Source: DASSKP01 sp035695045 (lineage in GTDB: Bacteria; Actinomycetota; Actinomycetes; JAFAQI01). From it: a stretch of DNA of 31,524 bases. The notes below the pieces were generated by a model. That model was not told where the DNA came from. It did not search any database and was given only the letters and a program-made list of their open reading frames with translations. The stretch covers positions 1 through 31,524 of the forward strand of contig DASSEX010000073.1 in NCBI GenBank assembly GCA_035695045.1. The letters are read 5' to 3'. Of this stretch, positions 1-7,713 are shown in pieces. How positions within the stretch are numbered: position 1 is the first letter of the stretch; the number at the start of each line of letters is the position of its first letter. Position numbers and translations under genes: made by a program.

Positions 1-631
1 GCAAGGCGCCGAGGGTCTTGGCCGCGACCGGCTTGGTGAAGGCGCTGTCGAGCGGAGTCGCATAGACGATGTCGACGGAGTCACGGAGACCGCGGTTGCG
101 GAAGAACGCGTCTGCGAGGAAGCAGAACTCCAACGGGGCGACCGGGCACTTGATCGGCATGTCGACGACGTTGACGAGCAGGCGACCCCCGGTGAACTTG
201 CGGAGGGCATGGCCCAGCCGCGCCGAACCTTGTGGTGTGTAGAAGGTGAAGACGCGCTCGTTCCAGCCAGGACCGGTGAGCCCCTCGGTCTCCTCCGGGA
301 GGAGCCGCGCCCCGCTGGCAATGACGAGGACGTCGTAGTGAAGATCGGTTCCGTCGTCGAAGTGGACCCGGCGGTTGTCGAGGTCGACGCGGTCGACCGT
401 CGCCTGGAACCAGGAGACACCGGGTCGCAGCTGTGCCGAGCGGCTCTTCACGAGCTTGTGGGCGTGCGCCGCGCCGAACGGCAGGAAGAGCAAGCCGGGC
501 TGGTAGAGGTGCTCGTCGTCACGGTCGACGACGGTGACGTGCGCCTCGGTGCGCGGCAGGAGCCGGTCGAGCCGGTTCGCGAGGAGGGTGCCGCCGGTGC
601 CGCCTCCCAGGATCACGATCTGCGCGGTCAT
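1..631 (-). CDS. Sulfide:quinone oxidoreductase-like FAD/NAD(P) oxidoreductase (3' end outside window)
   Basis: The first 210 residues are present; the gene runs off the left edge. The N-terminus carries a Rossmann dinucleotide-binding motif (ILGGGTGGTLLANRL, residues 7-21) of the FAD-binding type, an acidic end of the second strand (VVDRDDEH), a YQPGLLFLPFG segment, and a second-strand ASG motif (residues 105-107), as in SQR and related flavoproteins. KCPVAP at 161-166 places a cysteine (C162) where SQRs have the first redox-active Cys of the K-C-x-x-A-P motif. Family members oxidise sulfide or persulfide at the membrane and pass electrons to quinone. The second catalytic Cys would lie beyond the window, so substrate cannot be confirmed. 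The ATG at 631 was chosen because the Rossmann fold begins four residues later. It is transcribed divergently from the OsmC-type gene across a 125-bp gap, which suggests a shared sulfur or redox stress response (inference). Confidence 0.8.
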   Translation of the reverse strand, partial: MTAQIVILGGGTGGTLLANRLDRLLPRTEAHVTVVDRDDEHLYQPGLLFLPFGAAHAHKLVKSRSAQLRPGVSWFQATVDRVDLDNRRVHFDDGTDLHYDVLVIASGARLLPEETEGLTGPGWNERVFTFYTPQGSARLGHALRKFTGGRLLVNVVDMPIKCPVAPLEFCFLADAFFRNRGLRDSVDIVYATPLDSAFTKPVAAKTLGAL

Positions 632-756
632 GGATCGACGGTGCCGCCTGTCACCACGGCGTCGCTACGGCCGAAAGGCACCGACATCCGGGCCCATCGG
701 CACGTGCGCAGTGACTCGTGCGGAGGGATCGTGAAGCGGCGAGGCAGGAGGCTGTG

Positions 757-1167
757 ATGACCGCGATCCAGGTCCGCCATGAGTGGAACGACCGGTTCTC
801 GATCGATGTCCGCGGACATCGGCTGTACGTCGACCAGCCGGAAGGTGACGGAGGCGACGACACTGCGCCGACACCGACCGAGCTGCTGGTCGCCTCACTC
901 GCGTCCTGCGTGGCGTTCTATGCCCGGCGCTACCTGTCCCGGCACGGGCTGTCGGAGGAGGGGCTCGTCGTCTCGGCGGAGTACACGCTTTCGTCGCGAC
1001 CGGCGCGGGTCGGGCACATCGACGTCCAGCTGACATTGCCGGACACCATCTCGGCCGACCGCCGCGCCGCCCTGCTCGCGGTGGCGTCTCACTGCACCGT
1101 GCACAACTCGTTGATCGAGGGGCCGATGGTGCGAATCGCCCTGACGGAGCGCTCAGCCGTCGCCTGA
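757..1167 (+). CDS. OsmC family thiol-dependent peroxidase
   Basis: A 136-residue protein of usual OsmC/Ohr length. The two cysteines of the family are both present, in ASLASCVAFYARR (C51) and ASHCTVHNSL (C113), in the expected fold positions (TPTELLVASLASC helix, then the C-terminal VASHC helix). Such proteins reduce organic hydroperoxides, and some act on reactive sulfur species, using the cysteine pair. The ATG at 757 is preferred over upstream in-frame starts because AGGAGG at 746-751 lies 5 nt before it and the family alignment begins here. It is divergent from the SQR-like gene. The 632-756 spacer holds no operator that I can name. Whether the substrate is peroxide or persulfide is not visible; the SQR neighbour makes a sulfur role worth considering. 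Confidence 0.88.
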   Translation: MTAIQVRHEWNDRFSIDVRGHRLYVDQPEGDGGDDTAPTPTELLVASLASCVAFYARRYLSRHGLSEEGLVVSAEYTLSSRPARVGHIDVQLTLPDTISADRRAALLAVASHCTVHNSLIEGPMVRIALTERSAVA

Positions 1168-1212
1168 TCCCGTCCCCGCTTCCCGGCGGGCGATTGCGGG
1201 CATGCCTCGGGC

Positions 1213-2061
1213 GTGTCCGTGACGGAGGTGGTGGCTCGGGCAGGCGACGGCCTGCAGGACATCGCGCACGCCGTTGCCGGCAAGCGGGGGTTCCGCATCG
1301 TCGCGCGGAGTGGCCTGGTCGCCCGCGCGGTCTTCTACCTGCTGCTTGCCGGTCTCGCCGTCGACGTCGCGGTCACCCGCGGACACGGTGGGCACCAGGC
1401 CAACGCTCATGGCGCGCTGTCGGTCGTCGCGACCAACCCGTGGGGGATGCTCGCCGTGTTCCTCACCGCTGTGGGCTTCTTCGTCCTCGGCGTGGCTCGC
1501 ATCGTGGGTGCCGTCCGGGACGAGCAGCTGCCCGCCTGGCGTCGTACGACGACCGCGCTGCAAGGCGCCTTCTACGTCGCACTCACCTGGGTGCCGATGT
1601 CGTTCGTGCTCGGCCGACGAGGGGTCGGCTCCGAGCAGTCACAGCATGCGGAGACGGCGCGGGTGCTGTCCTGGCCGGGCGGCAGATGGCTGGTGGTCGC
1701 GGTCGGGGTCGTGGTCGTCGTGGTGTGCGCGTGGCAGATCCGTACGGCGTGGACCCGTGACTTCACCGACGGCATGGCGATGAGCAAACGCTCGGTCCGG
1801 GTTCGGCGGCTCATCACCGGGTTTGGAGTGGTCGGCATCGTCGCCCGGGCGCTGGTGTTCGTACCGGTGGGCGTCTTCCTCGTCGTGGCCGGCGTGCAGG
1901 CCGACCCGGCGCACGCGGACGGGCTGGACGCCACCCTGGCCACCATGTCCCGGCAGCCGTGGGGGCCGCCCGTGCTGGGGGTCGTCGCGTTCGGATTGGT
2001 CGTGTTTGCGGCATATTCGCTGCTCGAGGCCCGCTATCGGCGCGTCGCTCACGGGAAGTGA
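1213..2061 (+). CDS. DUF1206 family membrane protein
   Basis: A 282-residue integral membrane protein with about six hydrophobic segments arranged as three internal pairs. Each pair opens with an R-x-G-x-V-A-R-A motif: ARSGLVARAVFYLLLAG near residue 31, then WRRTTTALQGAFYVALTW, then TGFGVVGIVARALVFVPVG near 198. This threefold repeat with G-x-x-A-R-A-V-F/L-F/Y is characteristic of DUF1206. Function is unknown; no catalytic residues are evident. GTG at 1213 is used because no better start lies upstream; GTG at 1219 is an alternative and neither has a strong ribosome-binding site. It starts 45 bp after the OsmC gene on the same strand, so co-transcription is possible. A hairpin follows directly after its stop codon. 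Confidence 0.85.
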   Translation: MSVTEVVARAGDGLQDIAHAVAGKRGFRIVARSGLVARAVFYLLLAGLAVDVAVTRGHGGHQANAHGALSVVATNPWGMLAVFLTAVGFFVLGVARIVGAVRDEQLPAWRRTTTALQGAFYVALTWVPMSFVLGRRGVGSEQSQHAETARVLSWPGGRWLVVAVGVVVVVVCAWQIRTAWTRDFTDGMAMSKRSVRVRRLITGFGVVGIVARALVFVPVGVFLVVAGVQADPAHADGLDATLATMSRQPWGPPVLGVVAFGLVVFAAYSLLEARYRRVAHGK

Positions 2062-2064
2062 GAG

Positions 2065-2088
2065 GCGCTCCCGCTGAGCGGGCAGCGC
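2065..2088 (+). terminator. Hairpin terminator candidate after DUF1206 gene
   Basis: GCGCTCCCGC at 2065-2074 pairs with GCGGG-c-AGCGC at 2078-2088, giving a 10-bp stem with one bulged C and a TGA loop. It begins 3 nt after the DUF1206 stop. No T-tract follows, which is common for actinobacterial terminators. It separates the DUF1206 gene from the suf promoter 20 bp downstream. Confidence 0.6.
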
Positions 2089-2107
2089 AGGGCTCGACCC
2101 CCCGGGT

Positions 2108-2145
2108 TTGATCGCGATCGGCAATTACGCGACAATGTTGTTGTG
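2108..2145 (+). promoter_or_regulatory. suf operon promoter (leaderless) with candidate SufR operator
   Basis: TTGATC at 2108-2113 and GACAAT at 2131-2136 are separated by 17 bp and fit a housekeeping sigma promoter. The sufR GTG begins at 2143, exactly seven nucleotides after the -10 hexamer, so the mRNA probably starts at the start codon and needs no Shine-Dalgarno sequence. Two symmetric elements overlap it: the perfect palindrome GATCGCGATC at 2110-2119, and ACAA-N5-TTGT at 2132-2144, which covers the -10 and the start site. Mycobacterial SufR uses a short inverted repeat of similar spacing upstream of its own gene, so the second is the likelier autorepression site (inference). Confidence 0.6.
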
Positions 2146-2832
2146 AAAAGCACCGCGGCGCCCACGCTCGCGGATCGCCGCACCCGCGAACGGGTGGCGC
2201 AGCTCCTGCTCGAGCTCGGCCCGTCCACGGCGTCGGCCCTCGGCGAGCGGCTGGGGCTCACCCCTGCTGCCGTACGCCGGCACCTCGACGCGATGCTTGC
2301 CGCCGGCACCATCGTGGCCCGGGAGGCGCCGGCTCGTGCCCGCCGTGGTCGCGGCCGCCCGGCGAAGCTGTTCGCGCTCTCCGACGCCGGTCATGCGGCC
2401 GGCCCGACGGCCTACGACGCCGTCGCGGTCGCGGCGCTGCGCTACCTGCGTTCGACCGCCGGCGAGGACGCCGTCGAGGACTTCGCCCGCCGGCGGATCG
2501 CGGAGTGGGAGGCGCGGTACGCCGCCAAGATGGCGTCCCTGCCGCTGGACGAGCGTCCCGCGGCGCTGGCCCAGGCGCTGTGCGACGACGGTTATGCCGC
2601 AACGGTGCACGACGGCGGCATCGGCGTGCAGGTCTGCCAGCACCACTGCCCGGTCCAGCACGTCGCCGAGGAATTCCCGGCGCTGTGCGAGGCAGAAACA
2701 GAGGCGATCGGCCGGCTCGTCGGTCGGCACGTCCAACGGCTCGCGACCATCGCCCACGGCGACGGCGTCTGCACCACGCACATCCCGCTTCTTCCTGTGA
2801 CTCCCGCAACGTCCGAGAGGACTTCTTCATGA
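2143..2832 (+). CDS. sufR: SufR, Fe-S cluster-sensing repressor of the suf operon
   Basis: A 229-residue regulator with an N-terminal winged helix-turn-helix (residues 14-60, ALGERLGLTPAAVRRHLDAM as the HTH). A basic wing RARRGRGRP follows, typical of the SufR/DeoR-like group. The C-terminal half carries the Fe-S ligand cysteines: C165, C169 and C182 (C-x3-C-x12-C) and C210. SufR binds DNA when holding a cluster and releases it when clusters are short, relieving repression of sufBDCSU. It is the first gene of the operon and overlaps sufB by ATGA, so it is co-transcribed with its targets. GTG at 2143 is the only start that keeps the full HTH and it coincides with the predicted transcription start. 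Confidence 0.92.
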   Translation: MKSTAAPTLADRRTRERVAQLLLELGPSTASALGERLGLTPAAVRRHLDAMLAAGTIVAREAPARARRGRGRPAKLFALSDAGHAAGPTAYDAVAVAALRYLRSTAGEDAVEDFARRRIAEWEARYAAKMASLPLDERPAALAQALCDDGYAATVHDGGIGVQVCQHHCPVQHVAEEFPALCEAETEAIGRLVGRHVQRLATIAHGDGVCTTHIPLLPVTPATSERTSS

Positions 2833-4241
2833 CCCAGGTCGACCGCCCGCAGCTCGAGGGACTCGGTCGTTATGCGTTTGGTTGGGCCGACCCCGACGTC
2901 GCCGGTGCGACGGCGAAGCGTGGCCTGTCCGAGGCAGTCGTCCGCGAGATCTCCGCGCTGAAGAACGAGCCGGAGTGGATGCTCGACTTCCGGCTCAAGG
3001 GCCTGCGTCTGTTCGAGAAGAAGCCGATGCCCAACTGGGGGTCGGACCTGTCGGGGATCGACTTCGACAACATCAAGTACTTCGTGCGGTCGTCGGAGAA
3101 GCAGGCCGCGTCGTGGGACGAGCTGCCGGCCGACATCAAGAACACCTACGACAAGCTCGGCATCCCGGAGGCTGAGAAGCAGCGTCTGATCGCCGGCGTG
3201 GCGGCCCAGTACGAAAGCGAGGTCGTCTACCACTCGATCCGCGAGGACCTCGAGCAGAAGGGCGTGCTCTTCCTCGACACCGACACCGGACTGAAGCAGC
3301 ACGAGGACCTCTTCAAGGAGTACTTCGGTTCGGTGATCCCGGCCGGCGACAACAAGTTCTCGGCGCTCAACACGGCCGTCTGGTCGGGTGGGTCGTTCAT
3401 CTACGTCCCGCCGGGCGTGCACGTCGACATCCCGCTGCAGGCCTACTTCCGGATCAACACCGAGAACATGGGCCAGTTCGAGCGGACGCTGATCATCGCC
3501 GACGAAGGCTCATACGTGCACTACGTAGAGGGCTGCACCGCTCCCATCTACAGCAGCGACTCGCTGCACAGCGCTGTCGTCGAGATCGTCGTCAAGAAGA
3601 ACGCTCGCGTTCGCTACACGACCATCCAGAACTGGTCCAACAACGTCTACAACCTCGTCACCAAGCGCGCTCTCGCGCACGAGGGCGCGACGATGGAGTG
3701 GATCGACGGCAACCTGGGCTCGAAGGTCACGATGAAGTACCCCGCAGTCTGGATGGTGGGGGAGCACGCCAAGGGCGAGACGCTCTCGATCGCCTTCGCC
3801 GGTGAGGGGCAGCACCAGGACGCCGGCGCCAAGATGGTGCACGCTGCTCCGCACACCAGCTCCACGATCATCAGCAAGTCCGTCGCGCGCGGCGGCGGTC
3901 GGACGTCGTACCGCGGTCTCGTGCAGGTGCAGCCCGGCAGCCACCACAGCAAGAGCACGGTGAAGTGCGACGCGCTGCTCGTCGACACGATCAGCCGCTC
4001 CGACACCTACCCCTACGTCGACGTCCGCGAGGACGACGTGCAGATGGGCCACGAGGCGACGGTCAGCAAGGTCAGCGAGGACCAGCTGTTCTACCTGATG
4101 AGCCGTGGCCTGTCCGAGGACGAGGCGATGGCCATGATCGTGCGCGGCTTCGTCGAGCCGATCGCGCGTGAGCTGCCGATGGAGTACGCCCTCGAGCTCA
4201 ACCGGCTGATCGAGCTGCAGATGGAAGGGGCTGTGGGCTGA
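2829..4241 (+). CDS. sufB: SufB, Fe-S cluster scaffold subunit
   Basis: A 470-residue SufB, the scaffold on which SufBC2D assembles [Fe-S] clusters. C380 (in STVKCDALL) and E409 (in MGHEATVSK) are 29 residues apart, the same spacing as E. coli C405 and E434, which are implicated in nascent cluster assembly. The beta-helix core spans about 180-420, followed by the C-terminal helical part ending near ELNRLIELQMEG. The ATG at 2829 overlaps the sufR stop (ATGA) and is preceded by AGAGG about 8 nt upstream. The frame is open much further upstream, but that stretch is only the shadow of sufR. No intein is present, unlike the M. tuberculosis SufB, which is interrupted by one. Confidence 0.97.
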   Translation: MTQVDRPQLEGLGRYAFGWADPDVAGATAKRGLSEAVVREISALKNEPEWMLDFRLKGLRLFEKKPMPNWGSDLSGIDFDNIKYFVRSSEKQAASWDELPADIKNTYDKLGIPEAEKQRLIAGVAAQYESEVVYHSIREDLEQKGVLFLDTDTGLKQHEDLFKEYFGSVIPAGDNKFSALNTAVWSGGSFIYVPPGVHVDIPLQAYFRINTENMGQFERTLIIADEGSYVHYVEGCTAPIYSSDSLHSAVVEIVVKKNARVRYTTIQNWSNNVYNLVTKRALAHEGATMEWIDGNLGSKVTMKYPAVWMVGEHAKGETLSIAFAGEGQHQDAGAKMVHAAPHTSSTIISKSVARGGGRTSYRGLVQVQPGSHHSKSTVKCDALLVDTISRSDTYPYVDVREDDVQMGHEATVSKVSEDQLFYLMSRGLSEDEAMAMIVRGFVEPIARELPMEYALELNRLIELQMEGAVG

Positions 4242-4244
4242 CCC

Positions 4245-5342
4245 ATGGCCGACTTCCCAGTTCCCACCGGTCGTGAGGAGGCATGGCGGTTCACTCCGAC
4301 GCGCCGCCTCCGCGGCCTGTTCGAGCCGTTGCCGGATGGCGGTGACGGCAAGGTCGTCGTCGACATCGACGCGCCTGACGGCGTGACGGTCGAGCGTGTC
4401 GACCCGCGCGAGGACGGCCGCGTCGGCAGCGTCTTCCGCGCCACCGAGCGCGTCGCCGCGCTTGCGTTCGAAGGCACCCAGCAGGCGACAGTCGTCGACA
4501 TCCCCGCCGAGGCGCGGCCGGACAAGCCGGTGTCGATCGCGATCCGCGGCGAGGGCGGCTCGACCTACGGCCACACCACCATCGTCGTCGGCCACCATGC
4601 CGAGGCGACGGTGGTCATCGACCACATCGGTACGGCGACCCGCGCTGCCAACGTCGAGATCAACATCGGTGACGGCGCGACGCTGACCTTCGTGAGCCTC
4701 CAGGACTGGGACGACGACAGCGTCCACCTCGCGCACCACGTGGCCTGCGTCGGGCGCGACGCGACCTTCAAGTCGGTCGTCGTCACCCTTGGCGGTGACC
4801 TGGTCCGGATCAACCCGATCGTGCGGTTCGCCGGACCTGGTGGCGACGCCGAGCTGCTCGGGCTGTTCTTCGCCGACGACGGTCAGCACCTCGAGCACCG
4901 GCTGCTCGTCGACCACGACCAGCCCCGCTGCCGCAGCCGCGTGACCTACAAGGGTGCGCTGCAGGGCGACAAGGCCCACACCGTGTGGATCGGCGACGTC
5001 ATCATCCGCGCCAACGCCGAGGGCACCGACACCTACGAGCTCAACCGCAACCTGCTGCTCACCGACGGCGCGCGCGCCGACAGCGTGCCCAACCTCGAGA
5101 TCGAGACCGGCGAGGTCGCCGGCGCCGGTCACGCCAGTGCGACCGGCCGCTTCGACGACGAGCAGCTGTTCTATCTGATGGCACGCGGCATCGACGAGGT
5201 CACCGCGCGCCGGCTCGTGGTCCGCGGCTTCTTCGCCGACATCATCGAGCGGATCGGTCTTCCGGACGTCGAGCAGCGGCTGATGGCCCGCGTCGACGAG
5301 GAGCTGGCCCGCAGTGAGACGGCCGAGGCGGTGCCTGCATGA
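4245..5342 (+). CDS. sufD: SufD, SufBCD complex subunit
   Basis: A 365-residue SufD, partner of SufB in the SufBC2D scaffold and needed for iron entry. The N-terminus (REEAWRFTPTRRLRGLF) is the usual SufD alpha-helical opening. The beta-helix core follows, and H296 in GAGHASATGRFD is the counterpart of E. coli H360, a residue important for cluster assembly. The C-terminal LFYLMARGI...ARRLVVRGFF block is shared with SufB. Its ATG lies 3 bp after the sufB stop and the stop overlaps the Rieske gene by ATGA, consistent with translational coupling. All key residues seem intact. Confidence 0.95.
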   Translation: MADFPVPTGREEAWRFTPTRRLRGLFEPLPDGGDGKVVVDIDAPDGVTVERVDPREDGRVGSVFRATERVAALAFEGTQQATVVDIPAEARPDKPVSIAIRGEGGSTYGHTTIVVGHHAEATVVIDHIGTATRAANVEINIGDGATLTFVSLQDWDDDSVHLAHHVACVGRDATFKSVVVTLGGDLVRINPIVRFAGPGGDAELLGLFFADDGQHLEHRLLVDHDQPRCRSRVTYKGALQGDKAHTVWIGDVIIRANAEGTDTYELNRNLLLTDGARADSVPNLEIETGEVAGAGHASATGRFDDEQLFYLMARGIDEVTARRLVVRGFFADIIERIGLPDVEQRLMARVDEELARSETAEAVPA

Positions 5343-5674
5343 GTGCCGCGGCCTACGAGGGCAGCGACTACCGGTTCGCCTGCAAGCTCAGCCAGCTCGC
5401 CGACAACACCGCCGTCGGCGTCGAGATCGACGGCGTGCCGCTCTGCGTGGCGAGGACGCAGGGCAACGTCTACGCCATCAACGACATCTGCTCGCATGCC
5501 GACGTCAACCTCTCCGACGGCGACGTCGAGGACGGCACGGTCGAGTGCTGGCTGCACGGCTCGCGGTTCGACCTCCGCACCGGTCGTCCGACCGGGCTTC
5601 CGGCCAACCGGCCGGTGGCGACGTACCCCGTGAAGATCGACGGCGACGACGTGTACGTCGCCACGAAGGAATAG
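5339..5674 (+). CDS. Rieske [2Fe-2S] ferredoxin in the suf operon
   Basis: A 111-residue single-domain Rieske protein. The cluster ligands are complete: C51 and H53 (CSHADVNLSDG) and C70 and H73 (CWLHGSRFD). No disulfide cysteines or membrane anchor are seen, so it is the soluble ferredoxin type found as a subunit of ring-hydroxylating dioxygenases. It sits between sufD and sufC with an ATGA overlap to sufD. From memory, streptomycetes and many other actinobacteria have this gene here whereas M. tuberculosis does not. Its likely task is electron supply or redox sensing during cluster assembly (inference); no oxygenase gene is nearby. Confidence 0.92.
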   Translation: MSAAAYEGSDYRFACKLSQLADNTAVGVEIDGVPLCVARTQGNVYAINDICSHADVNLSDGDVEDGTVECWLHGSRFDLRTGRPTGLPANRPVATYPVKIDGDDVYVATKE

Positions 5675-5683
5675 GCGAATCCA

Positions 5684-6493
5684 GTGGCAACGCTCGAGAT
5701 CAAGAACCTACACGTCAGCGTCGACGGCGGTGACGGCCCGCGCGAGATCCTCAAGGGCGTCGACCTCACCATCAAGCAGGGTGAGACGCACGCGATCATG
5801 GGCCCCAACGGCTCCGGCAAGTCGACGCTCGCCTACTCCATCGCCGGTCACCCGCGCTACCAGGTCACCGAGGGCAGCGTGACGCTCGACGGCGAGGACG
5901 TCCTCGCCATGAAGGTCGACGAGCGCGCCCGCGCGGGCCTGTTCCTCGCGATGCAGTACCCCGTCGAGGTGCCCGGCGTCAGCGTCTCCAACTTCCTGCG
6001 CACGGCCGTCACCGCGGTCCAGGGTGAGGCGCCGAAGCTCCGCACCTGGGTCAAGGACCTCAACGCCGCGTTCGAGCGGCTCAGCATCGACGCGAGCTTC
6101 AAGGAGCGGTCGGTCAACGAGGGTTTCTCCGGCGGTGAGAAGAAGCGGTTCGAGGTGCTCCAGCTCGAGCTGCTGAAGCCGAAGGTCGCGATCCTCGACG
6201 AGACCGACTCCGGCCTCGACGTCGATGCGCTGAAGATCGTCTCTGCCGGCGTCAACCGCGTCCGCGAGAGCGGCACCACCGGCACGCTGCTCATCACCCA
6301 CTACACACGGATCCTGCGCTACATCAAGCCCGACCACGTCCACGTCTTCGTGGGCGGCCGGTTCGTCGAGGAGGGCGGCCCGGAGCTCGCCGACCTGCTC
6401 GAGGCCGAGGGCTACGACAAGTGGGTCAAGGGCGCCGGTCCGGCCAAGGCAGACGGCGCAGAGGGCGCAGAGGGCGCAGAAGGCGCCGAATGA
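5684..6493 (+). CDS. sufC: SufC, ATPase of the SUF scaffold
   Basis: A 269-residue ABC-type ATPase that powers conformational change of SufBC2D. Visible motifs are Walker A GPNGSGKST (40-48), the Q-loop region MQYP (90-93), the SufC-type signature FSGGEKKR (148-155), Walker B VAILDETDSGLD (168-179) and the H-loop switch ITHYTRIL (204-211). Start is GTG at 5684, 9 bp after the Rieske stop. The C-terminus ends in a low-complexity tail of four Gly-Ala-Glu units after the normal SufC end near WVKG. The stop overlaps the sufS start by ATGA. Confidence 0.96.
   Translation: MATLEIKNLHVSVDGGDGPREILKGVDLTIKQGETHAIMGPNGSGKSTLAYSIAGHPRYQVTEGSVTLDGEDVLAMKVDERARAGLFLAMQYPVEVPGVSVSNFLRTAVTAVQGEAPKLRTWVKDLNAAFERLSIDASFKERSVNEGFSGGEKKRFEVLQLELLKPKVAILDETDSGLDVDALKIVSAGVNRVRESGTTGTLLITHYTRILRYIKPDHVHVFVGGRFVEEGGPELADLLEAEGYDKWVKGAGPAKADGAEGAEGAEGAE
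6455..6490 (+). repeat. Tandem 9-bp repeat at the 3' end of sufC
   Basis: Four copies of ggcgcagag (the last two with one or two substitutions) lie head to tail and encode (Gly-Ala-Glu)4, directly before the sufC stop and the sufS start. Because the unit is a multiple of three, copy-number change would lengthen or shorten the tail without shifting the frame. Confidence 0.85.
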
Positions 6494-7713
6494 CCTACGA
6501 CGTCCAGACGGTCCGCAAGGACTTCCCGATCCTCGACCGGGAGGTCCGCCCCGGCGTGCCGCTGGTCTACCTGGACAACGCGGCGACCAGCCAGAAGCCG
6601 CAGCAGGTGCTCGACGCGATGCGTGACTACTACGAGCGGCACAACGCCAACGTGCACCGCGGCATCCACACTCTCGCGGAGGAGGCGACGGCGCTCTACG
6701 AAGGTGCTCGCGACAAGGTCGCAAGCTTCATCAACGCCGCCGACCGCGCCGAGGTCGTCTTCACGAAGAACTCGTCCGAGGCGCTCAACCTGATGTCCTA
6801 CGTCCTTCCGGTGAAGGCCGGCGACGAGATCGTCGTCACCGAGATGGAGCACCACTCCAACCTCGTGCCATGGCAGCTCGCAGCGGCCCGCACCGGCGCG
6901 ACGCTGAAGTGGATCGGCCTGACCGACGACGGCCGGCTCGACCTCGCCGACCTCGACCAGGTCATCACCGACCGGACGAAGGTCGTCGCGTTCGTCCACC
7001 AGAGCAACCTGCTCGGCACCGTCAACCCCGTCGACGTCATCACCGCGCGCGCGAAGGCCGTCGGCGCCTACACCGTCCTCGACGCCTCGCAGTCGGTGCC
7101 GCACACAGCCGTCGACGTGCAGGCGCTGGGTGTCGACGCGGTCGCGTTCACCGGCCACAAGATGTGCGCACCGACCGGCATCGGTGTCCTCTGGGGCCGG
7201 CGTGAGGTTCTCGAGGAGCTGCCGCCGTTCCTGGGCGGCGGCGAGATGATCGACGAGGTCACGATGGCGGGGTCGACCTACGCCGCGCTCCCGCACAAGT
7301 ACGAAGCCGGCACGCCTCCGATCGCCCAGGCGGTCGGCCTCGGCGCTGCCGTCGACTACCTCACCGACCTCGGCATGGACGCCGTCCACGAGCACGAGCT
7401 GCAGCTGACGTCGTACGCGCTCGATGCCCTCCAGCAGGTGGAGGGCCTCCGCATGATCGGGCCTACGACCACGGAGGACCGCGGGGGAGCGATCTCCTTC
7501 GCGCTGGACGGCATCCACCCGCACGACGTGGGGCAGCTGCTCGACGAGTACGGCGTTGCAGTGCGGGTCGGGCATCACTGCGCGCGTCCGGCCTGCCTGC
7601 GCTACGGCGTGCCCGCGACGACACGCGCCTCGGTGCATCTCTACAGCTCGACCGACGACATCGACGCGCTGGTCAGCGGCTTGCAGAAGGTGAAGGAGTT
7701 CTTCGCGCGATGA
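6490..7713 (+). CDS. sufS: SufS, cysteine desulfurase
   Basis: A 407-residue PLP-dependent group II desulfurase that removes sulfur from L-cysteine and passes it as persulfide to SufU. K224 in FTGHKMCAPTG is the PLP Schiff-base lysine, C364 in GHHCARPACLRYG is the persulfide-bearing catalytic cysteine, and EMEHHSNLVPW (118-128) and the DASQ PLP-site motif (198-201) are typical. The ATG at 6490 overlaps the sufC stop; an in-frame GTG at 6421 lies inside sufC and is rejected. The stop overlaps sufU by ATGA. Intact, normal length. Confidence 0.97.
   Translation: MTYDVQTVRKDFPILDREVRPGVPLVYLDNAATSQKPQQVLDAMRDYYERHNANVHRGIHTLAEEATALYEGARDKVASFINAADRAEVVFTKNSSEALNLMSYVLPVKAGDEIVVTEMEHHSNLVPWQLAAARTGATLKWIGLTDDGRLDLADLDQVITDRTKVVAFVHQSNLLGTVNPVDVITARAKAVGAYTVLDASQSVPHTAVDVQALGVDAVAFTGHKMCAPTGIGVLWGRREVLEELPPFLGGGEMIDEVTMAGSTYAALPHKYEAGTPPIAQAVGLGAAVDYLTDLGMDAVHEHELQLTSYALDALQQVEGLRMIGPTTTEDRGGAISFALDGIHPHDVGQLLDEYGVAVRVGHHCARPACLRYGVPATTRASVHLYSSTDDIDALVSGLQKVKEFFAR

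Noticed and set aside
632..756. A DosR-like box around GGGCCC in the SQR/OsmC spacer
   Set aside because: The symmetry is limited to six bases and does not fit the known 20-bp pattern.
2829..4241. An intein within SufB, as in M. tuberculosis
   Set aside because: SufB is a continuous 470 residues with normal spacing between C380 and E409, so no intein is present.
3510..5132. A 540-codon open frame on the minus strand across sufB and sufD
   Set aside because: It is antisense to two intact, well conserved genes and shows no recognisable domain.
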